From Halorubrum cibi (GTDB lineage: Archaea; Halobacteriota; Halobacteria; Halobacteriales; Haloferacaceae): 64,000 bases of DNA. A model generated the notes under the pieces. It saw nothing but the letters and a program-made list of their open reading frames with translations. It was not told the DNA's origin and did not search any database. Location: positions 124,001 through 188,000 of the forward strand of contig NZ_FXTD01000003.1 in NCBI RefSeq assembly GCF_900182635.1. Reading direction: 5' to 3'. The translations under genes were made by a program, and so were the position numbers. Of this stretch, positions 1 to 7,841 are shown piece after piece; position 1 is the first letter of the stretch; each line of letters starts with the position of its first letter.

Positions 1-67
1 GGACGACGCGGCGGAGGCCGAACGGGCCGCCGCGTGGCTGCGGTACCGGGCGGAGTTGGTCGAGTGA
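1..67 (+). CDS. 3' end of an unidentified gene
   Basis: Only the last 21 codons are in the window. They read in the frame starting at base 2 and end with TGA at 65-67. The visible C-terminus is Ala/Glu/Arg-rich (DDAAEAERAAAWLRYRAELVE) and looks helical. That is too little to name a family. Confidence 0.6.
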   Translation, partial: DDAAEAERAAAWLRYRAELVE

Positions 68-109
68 CGAACGGGCCGTGAGGGGGACAGGGGATCGCGG
101 TCGCCGCGG

Positions 110-223
110 TCAGCGCGCGAGGTAGGCGACCCACACGGCGGTGACGATCAGGCTGACGGCGAGCACGGCGAGCGCGGTCGCCTCGATCGGGAGCGGCTCG
201 GGCTGGACGGCGGACAGGATCAT
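110..223 (-). CDS. 37-residue single-pass membrane protein
   Basis: A complete ATG-to-TGA reading frame encodes a very small protein. It has a short polar start (MILSAVQPEPLPIEA) followed by one hydrophobic helix (about residues 16-35: TALAVLAVSLIVTAVWVAYL) and a final Ala-Arg. This is the layout of the tiny membrane proteins common in haloarchaea. It lies 25 bases downstream of the M20 peptidase stop, on the same strand, so it is probably co-transcribed. I do not recognise its function. A short hydrophobic frame can arise by chance in GC-rich DNA, hence the moderate confidence. Confidence 0.55.
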   Translation of the reverse strand: MILSAVQPEPLPIEATALAVLAVSLIVTAVWVAYLAR

Positions 224-248
224 GCCCGCAGGTTGTCCGGGTCCCGGC

Positions 249-1505
249 TTAAATGTTGATCTTCGTCTCGGAACGCAGGAACGACGAGACGGCGTCGGCG
301 ATCACGTTCCGACTCGTCTCGACGTCGGACCAGCGGACCGACTCGTTCGGGAAGTGTCCCCGCTCGATGTTTCCGGGCCCGAAGAGCACCGTCGGGATCC
401 CCGCCGCCTGATAGTGCCGCGAGTCGGCCCCGTAGGTGGCTCCGACCGGAGACGCGTCGGAGAGGCCGTTGCGCGACATCGCGCCCCGAACCGACCGGAC
501 GACCGGTTCGTCGACGTCCACCGCCGCCGGTTCGAACTGGATCGAGAAGCGTTCGATCGACGGCGGGTGTTCGGCGAGCCAGTCGCTCTCGGCCGCGACG
601 GCGTCGATCGTCGACCTCACCGCCGACTCGACCTCGTCGACGGTCTCGCCCGGCGCGACGCCGACGCGGATCTCGGCGGTGAGCGACGCCGCGACGGAGG
701 ACGCCCACGCGCCCGCTTCGACGGTTCCTATCGATATCGGCCACGGGTTGTCGTACGCCTCGTACCGCGGGTGTGTGACCCGGTCGGCGCGAGTCGACTC
801 GAGCTCACGGAGCGCGGTGCGGATCCGTTCGAAGTGGGGCAGCACCGACTCCCCGTTCCATCGCGTCGCCGCGTGTGCGGACCGCCCCTCGAGACCCACT
901 CGGAGCATCACGGATCCCTCGACCGCCGTCACCGGCTTCAGCTCCGTCGGCTCGGCGACGATCGCGGCGTCACGGTCGAACGGATAGGGGTTGGAGACGG
1001 CGGCCGCGGCCGCGCCGATCCCGCCCTCCTCCTCGCCGACGACGCTCTCGACCACGACGCGCCCGTCGAGACCGGACGGGTCGCAGTCGGCGAGTTCCCT
1101 CGCGGCGAACACGCAGGCCGCGAGTCCGGACTTCATGTCGACCGCGCCGCGCGCGACGAGCCGGTCGCCGTCCCACGTCGGCGAGAACGGGTCCGTCTCC
1201 CACGCCTCGTCCTCGACCGGAACGACGTCGACGTGTCCGTTGAGGACCACGGTCGGGCCCCTTTCGGGGTCGCCGAACTCGAGGACGCCCGCGACGGACG
1301 GTCGACCCTCCACGTCGATCGCGTCGGGGTCCGACGGGAACGAGGGGTGTTCCGCGAGCTCGGCGGCGTCCGCGGTCCACCGGTACGTCTCGAAGCCGAA
1401 GGCGTCGAGCCGACCCTCGAGCCACTCCTGAGCGGATCCCTCGTTACCCGACGTCGTGCGGTGTGACAGCAGCTCCTCGGTGAAGCTCCGGAAGGCCTCG
1501 CTCAT
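249..1505 (-). CDS. M20 family metallopeptidase (ArgE/DapE/acetylornithine deacetylase-like)
   Basis: This 418-residue zinc-dependent amidohydrolase removes an acyl or amino-acyl group from a small substrate in the cytoplasm. The M20 metal and catalytic residues are visible: H91 and D93 (GHVDVVP), D123 (GAVDMKSG), an acidic triplet at 158-160 (GEEEGG) and a late His in ADSRHYQAAG. The region around residues 200-320 matches the lid/dimerisation insert of the family. The length is normal for the family. The substrate cannot be fixed from sequence: ArgE, DapE, succinyl-diaminopimelate desuccinylase and carboxypeptidase activities share this fold. No arg or dap genes are adjacent. It may be co-transcribed with the 37-residue ORF downstream. 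Confidence 0.85.
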   Translation of the reverse strand: MSEAFRSFTEELLSHRTTSGNEGSAQEWLEGRLDAFGFETYRWTADAAELAEHPSFPSDPDAIDVEGRPSVAGVLEFGDPERGPTVVLNGHVDVVPVEDEAWETDPFSPTWDGDRLVARGAVDMKSGLAACVFAARELADCDPSGLDGRVVVESVVGEEEGGIGAAAAAVSNPYPFDRDAAIVAEPTELKPVTAVEGSVMLRVGLEGRSAHAATRWNGESVLPHFERIRTALRELESTRADRVTHPRYEAYDNPWPISIGTVEAGAWASSVAASLTAEIRVGVAPGETVDEVESAVRSTIDAVAAESDWLAEHPPSIERFSIQFEPAAVDVDEPVVRSVRGAMSRNGLSDASPVGATYGADSRHYQAAGIPTVLFGPGNIERGHFPNESVRWSDVETSRNVIADAVSSFLRSETKINI

Positions 1506-1777
1506 CGTCCTCCCGCCGATCGTTCTTTCGCGGAGCGTTCCGGGTCGGTTCGGGCCTCGTCGTGTCCGGCGTGATCCCTCATACGCTTCGAGCCGAGAGA
1601 ACCAGTGAATATAAATCTATCTCAGAATCCGTATGTAATCGATAGATATACGTATAATTCCCGTTTGAATCCGATCCTGTTTCGTTTCAACCGAGTTTCG
1701 TTGTACACCGGCGCAGAGGAATTCGGACCGTCTCCCCGTCCGCGATCCGTTAAGTGGCCGCCGCCGAAACGTCGGGT

Positions 1778-2881
1778 ATGCACGTCGGCGTCGTGATGAA
1801 CCCGATCGCCGGGATGGGCGGTCGCGTGGGGCTGAAAGGGACCGACGGGAAGGTCGAGGAGGCTCGCGAGCGCGGGGCGAAGCCGCGCGCTCCCGACCGG
1901 GCGAGGCGGGCGATGGATCGGCTCGCCGCGGTCGCACCCGAGACCGCCGTCTCGACGGCGGCCGACCCGATGGGCGAGCGGATCGTCCGCGAGGCCGGCT
2001 TCGAGCCGGTCCGGGTCGTCGACCCGTTCGAGAGCGAAGAGCGGCGGGGGACCGACGACGCGCCCATCGAGACGACCGCCGAGCACACCCGTCGCGCGGT
2101 GGAGGCCTTTCTGGAGGCGGGCGTCGACCTCGTGTTGTTCGTCGGCGGCGACGGCACCGCGGCGGACGTGGCGACCGCCCTAGAGGGCACGGGCACGCCG
2201 ATGCTCGGCGTTCCCGCGGGCGTGAAGGTGTATTCCTCTGTGTTCGCGGTCTCCCCAGAGGACGCCGCGGAGGTGGCGGCGACCTTCTCGCGGACCGAGC
2301 GGCGCGAGGTGATGGACATCGACGAGGACGCCTACCGGGAGGGGGAGGTCCACCCGGAGCTTCGCGGGGTCGCACACGTCCCCGTCGCCGACGACCTTCA
2401 GTCGTCGAAACAGACGGCGAGCGGGACCGTCGAGTCGCTCGCGGAGGGGGTCGCGGACGACATTCGAGCGCGCGAGGGGGAGGGCGTCACCTACGTCCTC
2501 GGCCCCGGGTCGACGGTGGGCGCGATCAAGGCCGAACTCGGCTTCTCGCCCTCCCCGATCGGCGTCGACGTCTGGCGCGACGGCGAGGTGGTTGCCCTGG
2601 ACGCGACGGAGTCGGAGATCCTGGCGGCACTCGGCGAGGAGAACGAGATCGTCGTCTCGCCGATCGGCGGACAGGGGTTCGTCTTCGGGCGGGGGAACCC
2701 GCAGCTCTCGCCGGCCGTGATCCGCGAGTGCGACGTGCGGATCGTCGCGTCACGCACGAAGCTCGACGACGTGCGAGCGCTCCGTGTCGACACGGACGAC
2801 CCCGAGCTCGACGCCGAGCTGTCGGGGTGGGTGCGCGTCCGCGTCGGGAAGTTCGAGACGCGGATGATGAAGATCGTCTGA
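1778..2881 (+). CDS. ATP-NAD kinase family protein (COG3199-like)
   Basis: A 367-residue cytoplasmic protein of the NAD kinase/diacylglycerol kinase-like fold. It shows the N-terminal MNPIAGMGGRVGLKGTDG segment and the nucleotide-binding GGDGTAADV motif near residue 115, followed by GVPAGVKVYSSVF, all typical of the archaeal/bacterial COG3199 branch. A C-terminal IGGQGFVFGRGNPQLSP segment is also family-typical. The ATG at 1778 is chosen over an in-frame GTG at 1754 because the conserved N-terminus MHVGVVMNPIAG starts there. An AT-rich stretch at about 1605-1700 upstream probably holds the promoter. True NAD kinase activity is not proven for this branch; other phosphotransfer roles are possible. 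Confidence 0.8.
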   Translation: MHVGVVMNPIAGMGGRVGLKGTDGKVEEARERGAKPRAPDRARRAMDRLAAVAPETAVSTAADPMGERIVREAGFEPVRVVDPFESEERRGTDDAPIETTAEHTRRAVEAFLEAGVDLVLFVGGDGTAADVATALEGTGTPMLGVPAGVKVYSSVFAVSPEDAAEVAATFSRTERREVMDIDEDAYREGEVHPELRGVAHVPVADDLQSSKQTASGTVESLAEGVADDIRAREGEGVTYVLGPGSTVGAIKAELGFSPSPIGVDVWRDGEVVALDATESEILAALGEENEIVVSPIGGQGFVFGRGNPQLSPAVIRECDVRIVASRTKLDDVRALRVDTDDPELDAELSGWVRVRVGKFETRMMKIV

Positions 2882-2913
2882 CCGAGTCCCGCGGCGAGAG
2901 ATCCGGCGGCGAG

Positions 2914-3822
2914 CTAGTCGTCGAAGCCGTGGATGCCCGCCGTTGTCACCTCGACGCCGTCGTCGGTGATCAACAGGGTGTGTTCCGCCTGGCTCACGAG
3001 CGCGTCGTCGGCCTCCTTGAGTACGGGGTAGCCCTTGATCACGTTCGCCTGCTTCAGGCGGCGAAGCGCCATGCCGGCGCGGTCGTCGGAGAGCCACCGG
3101 GCGGCGAAGGGGAGCCCGTCGAATTCGGCGATCTCCTCGAGCGCCTGCCGCGCCCTGCGATCCCGGACGCTCTTCTCGCGTTCGAGCTCGAATATCTCCT
3201 CGTCGGTCCCCTCGCCGACCTTGCCGCGGCCGTCGGTCGCGAACGGCTCGATGGCCACCGCCTGCCCGGGCTCCAACTCGACGGAGCGGTCGACCCCGCG
3301 GTTCGGGACGTTCGGACCGGTGTGGGCGTCGTACCGCTCGACGCCGTGCCCGGAGAGGTTCAGAACCGGCGTGTAGCCGTACCCGCGGATCACGTCCTCG
3401 ATCGCCTTCCCGACCACGCCGACCTCGACGCCGGGACCCGCCTCGTCGACGGCGGCCTCCAGCGCCATCTCCGCGGCCTCGACGAGTTCGACGTTGCCGG
3501 TGTGATCGACGGTGACCGCGGCGTCGGCGATGTAGCCGTCCACGTGGACGCCCACGTCGAGACACACCATCTCCTCGCCGAACTCCGTCTCGTCGTCACG
3601 GGACGGGGTCGCGTGCGAGGCCTCGGAGTCGATGCTGAGGTTGACGGGGAACGCCAGTCCCGCGCCCTCCTCGCGGACGAAGTCCTCCACCCACTCGGCG
3701 ACCTCGAGTTGCGTTCGGCCCGGTTCGACCATCGACTTGGCCTCGTTCACCGCCTCGACCAGCACCGCGCCGGCCTCCCGATAGCTCTCGACCGCGTCGT
3801 CGTCGAGGGATCCGTGGCTCAT
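2914..3822 (-). CDS. map: Methionine aminopeptidase, type II
   Basis: This 302-residue enzyme removes the initiator methionine from new proteins. It is the archaeal type II form. Metal ligands are visible: D89 and D100 in DVGVHVDGYIAD, the His of LNLSGHGVERYDAHTG, the Glu of AIEPFATDG, and a final Glu near the C-terminus (SQAEHTLL). The type II insert with a winged-helix-like section lies between them. The reading frame stays open far upstream, but the start at 3822 (MSHGSLDDDAVESYREAG) gives the normal family length; anything earlier is antisense to the neighbouring gene. It converges with the NAD-kinase-like gene, with 32 bases between the stops. Confidence 0.93.
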   Translation of the reverse strand: MSHGSLDDDAVESYREAGAVLVEAVNEAKSMVEPGRTQLEVAEWVEDFVREEGAGLAFPVNLSIDSEASHATPSRDDETEFGEEMVCLDVGVHVDGYIADAAVTVDHTGNVELVEAAEMALEAAVDEAGPGVEVGVVGKAIEDVIRGYGYTPVLNLSGHGVERYDAHTGPNVPNRGVDRSVELEPGQAVAIEPFATDGRGKVGEGTDEEIFELEREKSVRDRRARQALEEIAEFDGLPFAARWLSDDRAGMALRRLKQANVIKGYPVLKEADDALVSQAEHTLLITDDGVEVTTAGIHGFDD

Positions 3823-3947
3823 GCCCTCGGGTTCGTCGAGGGGCCGCAAAGAGGTTGCGGGAGCGGATCGGTCGGCGCGTCGACCACGCTGACCGGCCCG
3901 GCCCGCCGCGGCGAACCGCACCGACCCGCACCGCCCCGCCTTCCCGC

Positions 3948-4490
3948 TCACCGCGGGTCCCACCCGTGGAACGCCGTTCCCGACTCCAACTCCAGGTCGA
4001 ACGCGCGGATGAGCCCGCCGAGCGCGGCGTACCCCTGCGCGGTGGCAGCGATCCCGACGATCTCGGACTCGTCGTACAGCGCGGCGATCGACTCGTGGGT
4101 GACGGCGTCGACCGACTCCCGAACGACGGCGCGGACGTACTCCACGAGCGTCCGTTCGCCGTCGTCGAGCGCGGTCAGATCCCCGGTTCCGACCCCGGCG
4201 ATGACGGCGTCGTCGATGCCGACGTCGCGCGCGATGTTGACGTGCTGGTGCCACTCGTAGCGGTTGTCGATCGTCGCCGCCGTCGCGAGGATGACGAACT
4301 CCCGTTCCCTGTCCGTGAGCCCGCTGTCGTGCCACAGCGAACGCAGGAACGCCCGCATCCCCGCGAGGACCGCGGGGTTATTGCCGAGCGATCGGTACAC
4401 GTTGAGCGGCTTCCCTTGGAGGACGGACTCCAGTAGCTCCTCGTGTTCGTCCGGAACGTCCGCCGGCTCAGCGTATGGGACACGCGCCAT
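3948..4490 (-). CDS. Carboxymuconolactone decarboxylase family protein (AhpD-like fold)
   Basis: A 180-residue all-helical protein of the CMD/AhpD family. The core segment LTDREREFVILATAATIDNRYEWHQHVNIARDVGI is typical. It has EWHQH where peroxidase-type AhpD proteins carry a redox CxxCH, so a thiol peroxidase role is unlikely. A gamma-carboxymuconolactone-type or other decarboxylase/lactonase-like role is possible, but the substrate is unknown. It lies 125 bases upstream of map on the same strand and may be a separate transcription unit. Confidence 0.8.
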   Translation of the reverse strand: MARVPYAEPADVPDEHEELLESVLQGKPLNVYRSLGNNPAVLAGMRAFLRSLWHDSGLTDREREFVILATAATIDNRYEWHQHVNIARDVGIDDAVIAGVGTGDLTALDDGERTLVEYVRAVVRESVDAVTHESIAALYDESEIVGIAATAQGYAALGGLIRAFDLELESGTAFHGWDPR

Positions 4491-4663
4491 ACGCCCGACG
4501 CGGTCGCACGGCTGTTAGGTGTACGTGAGCCGGCCGTCTTCACCGCGACCCGACTCGACCGGTCGTCGACGTGCGAGACCGCGGACGTCGAGTCCCCCCG
4601 TCGATGCCGGCGAACCCGCCGTCGATGGGAAGCTTAAGGGGAGACACCCCCCAAGCGTCGGTA

Positions 4664-5593
4664 ATGGCTACGGAGGTGTCGCGTCGGCGGGCGTGGGTGA
4701 TCGCCGCGCGACCGCAGACGCTCCCGGCGGCGGCCGCACCCGTGATCGTCGGCGTCGGACTCGCTCTCGGAGCCGGCACGTTCGCGCCGCTCCCGGCGGT
4801 CGCGGCGCTCGTCGGCGCGGCGCTGATCCAGATCGGGACCAACTTCGCGAACGACTACTACGACGCGATCCAGGGCGCCGACACCGACGACCGCGAGGGG
4901 TTCACCCGCGTCGTCGCCAGCGGCCTCATCGAACCCGCGGAGGTCAAACGGGCCATGTGGCTGACGTTCGCGGCCGCGATCGGCGTCGGCACCTACCTCG
5001 TCTCCGTCGGCGGCGTCCCGATACTCGTGATCGGACTCGCCTCAGTCGCCGCCGGCATCGCCTACACCGGCGGCCCCTACCCCCTCGGCTACCACGGGCT
5101 CGGCGACGTGTTCGTCTTCGTCTTCTTCGGGCTGATCGCGGTTGCCGGAACCTACTACGTTCAGGCGGCCGCCCTCGTGGGCGAGACGTTCCCGCTGTGG
5201 CTCCCCGACGGCACCGTCACGCTCGCGGCCGTCGTCGCCAGCCTGCCGGTGGCCGCGCTCTCGACGAACATCCTCGTCGTCAACAACGTCCGCGACCGCG
5301 AGGAGGACGCGGAGACGGGCAAACGGACCCTCGCCGTCCGCTTCGGCTACCGGTTCTCGCGGGTCCAGTACGTCGGCCTCCTCGGGCTCGCGTACGTCAC
5401 TCCGTTCTGGTTCGTCGCGACCGGGGACGGGCTCGCTCCCCTCCTCCCGCTCTCGACCCTCCCGCTCGCGGCCGGCGTCACCCGGACCGTCCTGACCGAG
5501 ACGTCCGGCGACGCGCTCAATCCCGCGCTCGAATCGACCGGCAAGCTGCTCGCGGCGTACGCGATCGCGTTCGCCGTCGGCCTCGCGGTCTGA
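4664..5593 (+). CDS. menA: 1,4-dihydroxy-2-naphthoate polyprenyltransferase
   Basis: A 309-residue integral membrane prenyltransferase that attaches the polyprenyl tail to 1,4-dihydroxy-2-naphthoate in menaquinone synthesis. Two Asp-rich Mg-pyrophosphate motifs are present: NFANDYYD at residues 60-67 and [16 protein letters not shown] near residue 206. Eight or nine hydrophobic helices follow the UbiA pattern. The N-terminal [13 protein letters not shown] segment is characteristic of MenA. The ATG at 4664 lies shortly after a TATA-like GCTTAAGG, consistent with a short leader. It overlaps menC by one base (TGATG), so the two are translationally coupled. Confidence 0.93.
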   Translation: MATEVSRRRAWVIAARPQTLPAAAAPVIVGVGLALGAGTFAPLPAVAALVGAALIQIGTNFANDYYDAIQGADTDDREGFTRVVASGLIEPAEVKRAMWLTFAAAIGVGTYLVSVGGVPILVIGLASVAAGIAYTGGPYPLGYHGLGDVFVFVFFGLIAVAGTYYVQAAALVGETFPLWLPDGTVTLAAVVASLPVAALSTNILVVNNVRDREEDAETGKRTLAVRFGYRFSRVQYVGLLGLAYVTPFWFVATGDGLAPLLPLSTLPLAAGVTRTVLTETSGDALNPALESTGKLLAAYAIAFAVGLAV

Positions 5594-6693
5594 TGCGGCT
5601 CCGTCCGTTCTCCGTCGCGCTCGCGACTCCGCTACGGACCGCCCGCGAGGAGATGACCGAGCGGCGGGGGTTCCTCGTCGGCGTCGGCGGTGACGCGGAT
5701 CCCTCCGACACCGATTCTCCCGCCCCCGCCCCCGGCGTCGGCGAGGCCGCTCCGCTGCCCGGGTGGACCGAGTCGCGCTCGGCGTGTGAGCGCGCGCTCC
5801 GCGAGGCGGCCGCGGAGCCGGCCGGTCCGGCGACCGTCCTCGCCGACCTCGACGCCCGGGAGACCCCCGCCGCCCGCCACGGCCTCGCGCTCGCGCTCGC
5901 CGACGCGGCCGCCCGCGACGCGGACCGGTCGCTTTCCGCCCACCTCGCCGACCGAGCGGCCCACTCCGGCGACCGGTTCGACCCGCCGAAACCCGCTGAC
6001 TCCGTCCCGGTCAACGCCACGATCGGGGACGGGACTCCGGAGTCGACGGCGGCGGCCGCGGAGCGCGCGGTCGACGACGGCCACCGCTGTCTGAAGGTGA
6101 AGGCGGGCGCGCGCTCGCTCGAGGAAGACCTCGACCGCGTCCGCGCGGTCCGCGAGACCGTGGGGGCAGCGGTCGACCTCCGCGCGGACGCGAACGGCGC
6201 GTGGGACCGATCGAGCGCGCGCTGGATGCTCGACCGGCTGGAGTCGCTCGGTCTCGGGTACGTCGAACAGCCGCTTCCGGCGGCGGCCCTCGACGCGACC
6301 GCCCGGTTGCGCGCGGAGAGCGAGGTCCCGATCGCGCTCGACGAGTCGCTCGCGGCGCACTCCGTCGCGGACGTGTTGGCGGCCGACGCGGCCGACGCGC
6401 TCGTCATCAAGCCGATGGCGCTCGGCGGGCCGGATCGCGCGCTCGACGCGGCGCTCCGGGCTCGCGAAGTCGGCGTCGAGCCAGTTATCACGACGACGAT
6501 CGACGCCGTCGTCGCCCGGACTGCGGCCGTCCACGTCGCGGGCGCGGTCCCCGACGTCCCCCCCTGCGGGCTCGCGACGGGTGACCTGCTCGTCGAGGAC
6601 CTCGCGCCGGACCCCTGTCCGGTCGTCGACGGCCGGATCGAGGTGCCCGACGGACCGGGGATCAAGGGCGGCGCGTTCGACGGGCTGGTGTGA
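5593..6693 (+). CDS. menC: o-Succinylbenzoate synthase
   Basis: A 366-residue enolase-superfamily enzyme that dehydrates SHCHC to o-succinylbenzoate in menaquinone synthesis. The full catalytic set is visible: the KVK pair at 168-170 (K170 catalytic), metal ligands D199 (RADANGAW), E225 (YVEQPLP) and D250 (ALDESLA), and K273 (VIKPMALGG). The start at 5593 overlaps the menA stop and is supported by [17 protein letters not shown], a standard N-terminus of the family. The reading frame also remains open upstream through menA, which is a shadow. Dipeptide epimerases are close relatives, but the menA linkage favours MenC. Confidence 0.93.
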   Translation: MRLRPFSVALATPLRTAREEMTERRGFLVGVGGDADPSDTDSPAPAPGVGEAAPLPGWTESRSACERALREAAAEPAGPATVLADLDARETPAARHGLALALADAAARDADRSLSAHLADRAAHSGDRFDPPKPADSVPVNATIGDGTPESTAAAAERAVDDGHRCLKVKAGARSLEEDLDRVRAVRETVGAAVDLRADANGAWDRSSARWMLDRLESLGLGYVEQPLPAAALDATARLRAESEVPIALDESLAAHSVADVLAADAADALVIKPMALGGPDRALDAALRAREVGVEPVITTTIDAVVARTAAVHVAGAVPDVPPCGLATGDLLVEDLAPDPCPVVDGRIEVPDGPGIKGGAFDGLV

Positions 6694-6714
6694 CCCGATT
6701 CCGTCGGCGGGCTC

Positions 6715-7266
6715 TCAGTGGAACCCGCGGTCCACGTCGTCCTCGTCGATCAGGTCCTCGAGCTCCGCCGAGAGCAGCTCCTCCGCCTCCTCGAAGGTGT
6801 CACCCAGCTCGTCGAGCTCGTCGGGACGCCCGTCGAACTCGTAGTCCATGGGACCGAACGCCGGGGAGTCGATCGCCTCCATCACGTCCTCGAAGAGGTG
6901 ATCGGGGTCCGTGGGTGCCTCGGCGTGGACCTTCAGCGTCTCCTCAAGTCGGGTCGCCACGTCCTTCGCCTCGTCCTTGCTCTCGGGGGGCGACCGCACC
7001 GCGAACCGCCCCGGCGACCCCTCGGTGGGGAGGAGCGGGTCGAGTTCGTCGTCGACCCGGCGGGCGACCCGCGTGCCCACCCCGCGGAGGTCACGCGGGT
7101 TCTTCGCGTACGTCTTCAGGTGGTAGACGCCGACGCTCGGGTGCCCGAAGTAGAGGTCCTCGCCGAGCCCCCCGCGGCGGGAGCCGGCGACGGCGCGCCA
7201 GCCGTCCGGATCGGTCGAGTCGCTCGCGACGTCCGCGAGGATCTCCTGCCAGTCGCGTACGCGCAT
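6715..7266 (-). CDS. Hypothetical haloarchaeal protein (183 aa)
   Basis: An acidic soluble protein with no signal peptide or membrane segment. It opens MRVRDWQEILADV and contains GLGEDLYFGHPSVGVYHLKTYAKNP, which reads like a structured core. Residues 55-130 are charged, and a Glu/Asp-rich helical tail ends in DEDDVDRGFH. Codon and acid bias match the neighbouring real genes. An in-frame ATG at 7296 would add 10 residues (MRTPAQRDAD), and I cannot exclude it. It converges on menC, 21 bases from its stop. I do not recognise the family. Confidence 0.7.
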   Translation of the reverse strand: MRVRDWQEILADVASDSTDPDGWRAVAGSRRGGLGEDLYFGHPSVGVYHLKTYAKNPRDLRGVGTRVARRVDDELDPLLPTEGSPGRFAVRSPPESKDEAKDVATRLEETLKVHAEAPTDPDHLFEDVMEAIDSPAFGPMDYEFDGRPDELDELGDTFEEAEELLSAELEDLIDEDDVDRGFH

Positions 7267-7374
7267 GTCGGCGTCACGTTGCGCCGGAGTCCGCATGAGC
7301 GTGTCGGTCGCGGCGACGGAAGTCGGTGGATCGAGTCGCGAAGATGGACCACGGAGAGGGACTCCTCCGACGTC

Positions 7375-7740
7375 TCACCGCTCGTACACCGGCTTCCGCT
7401 CGGCGCGCGCGGAGTACGACTCCCACGCGATCAGAAGCGACCCGCCGACGAGAAAGAGGTAAGCCAGCGGCGCGTCCGCCCCGGCGATCAGGTCGGCCGA
7501 TCCCCAGAGCACGAGCACGCCGTACAGCGCGATCCGGAAGCGAGTGGTGTCGTACCCCTCGCGAAACGTCCCCCAGACGACGACCGCCGCGATGTAGAGG
7601 CTGACGAGCGCGTCGCCGGCGGCGGCGAGCCCGGCGCTCGAGACGCGGAGGTACGCGCTCGCGACGGACAGCGCCGCCAGCACGACGACGAATCCGACGA
7701 CGACGGGCCGCCCGTAGCGGTCGTACGGCGAGTCGCTCAT
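7375..7740 (-). CDS. Four-helix integral membrane protein, unknown function
   Basis: A 121-residue protein with four evenly spaced hydrophobic helices (about residues 11-30, 38-58, 70-88 and 92-108) between a short polar N-terminus (MSDSPYDRYGRP) and a basic C-terminal tail (SARAERKPVYER). No catalytic motif is visible. It starts 101 bases from the divergent Dna2-like gene, so the two promoters share this gap. The start at 7740 is preferred over an ATG four codons earlier. Confidence 0.65.
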   Translation of the reverse strand: MSDSPYDRYGRPVVVGFVVVLAALSVASAYLRVSSAGLAAAGDALVSLYIAAVVVWGTFREGYDTTRFRIALYGVLVLWGSADLIAGADAPLAYLFLVGGSLLIAWESYSARAERKPVYER

Positions 7741-7841
7741 GACCGGCCCCACGCGCCGGACGGTAAGGAACCCTCGGGTTCGCCCCGTCGGAGTCCGAAT
7801 CCGTCCCCCCGCACCGACAGCGTTTTTCGCCGCCGACGAGG

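Noticed and set aside
1605-1796. A 63-codon frame before the NAD-kinase-like gene
   Set aside because: It covers an AT-rich promoter region, has non-haloarchaeal codon use and overlaps the true start.
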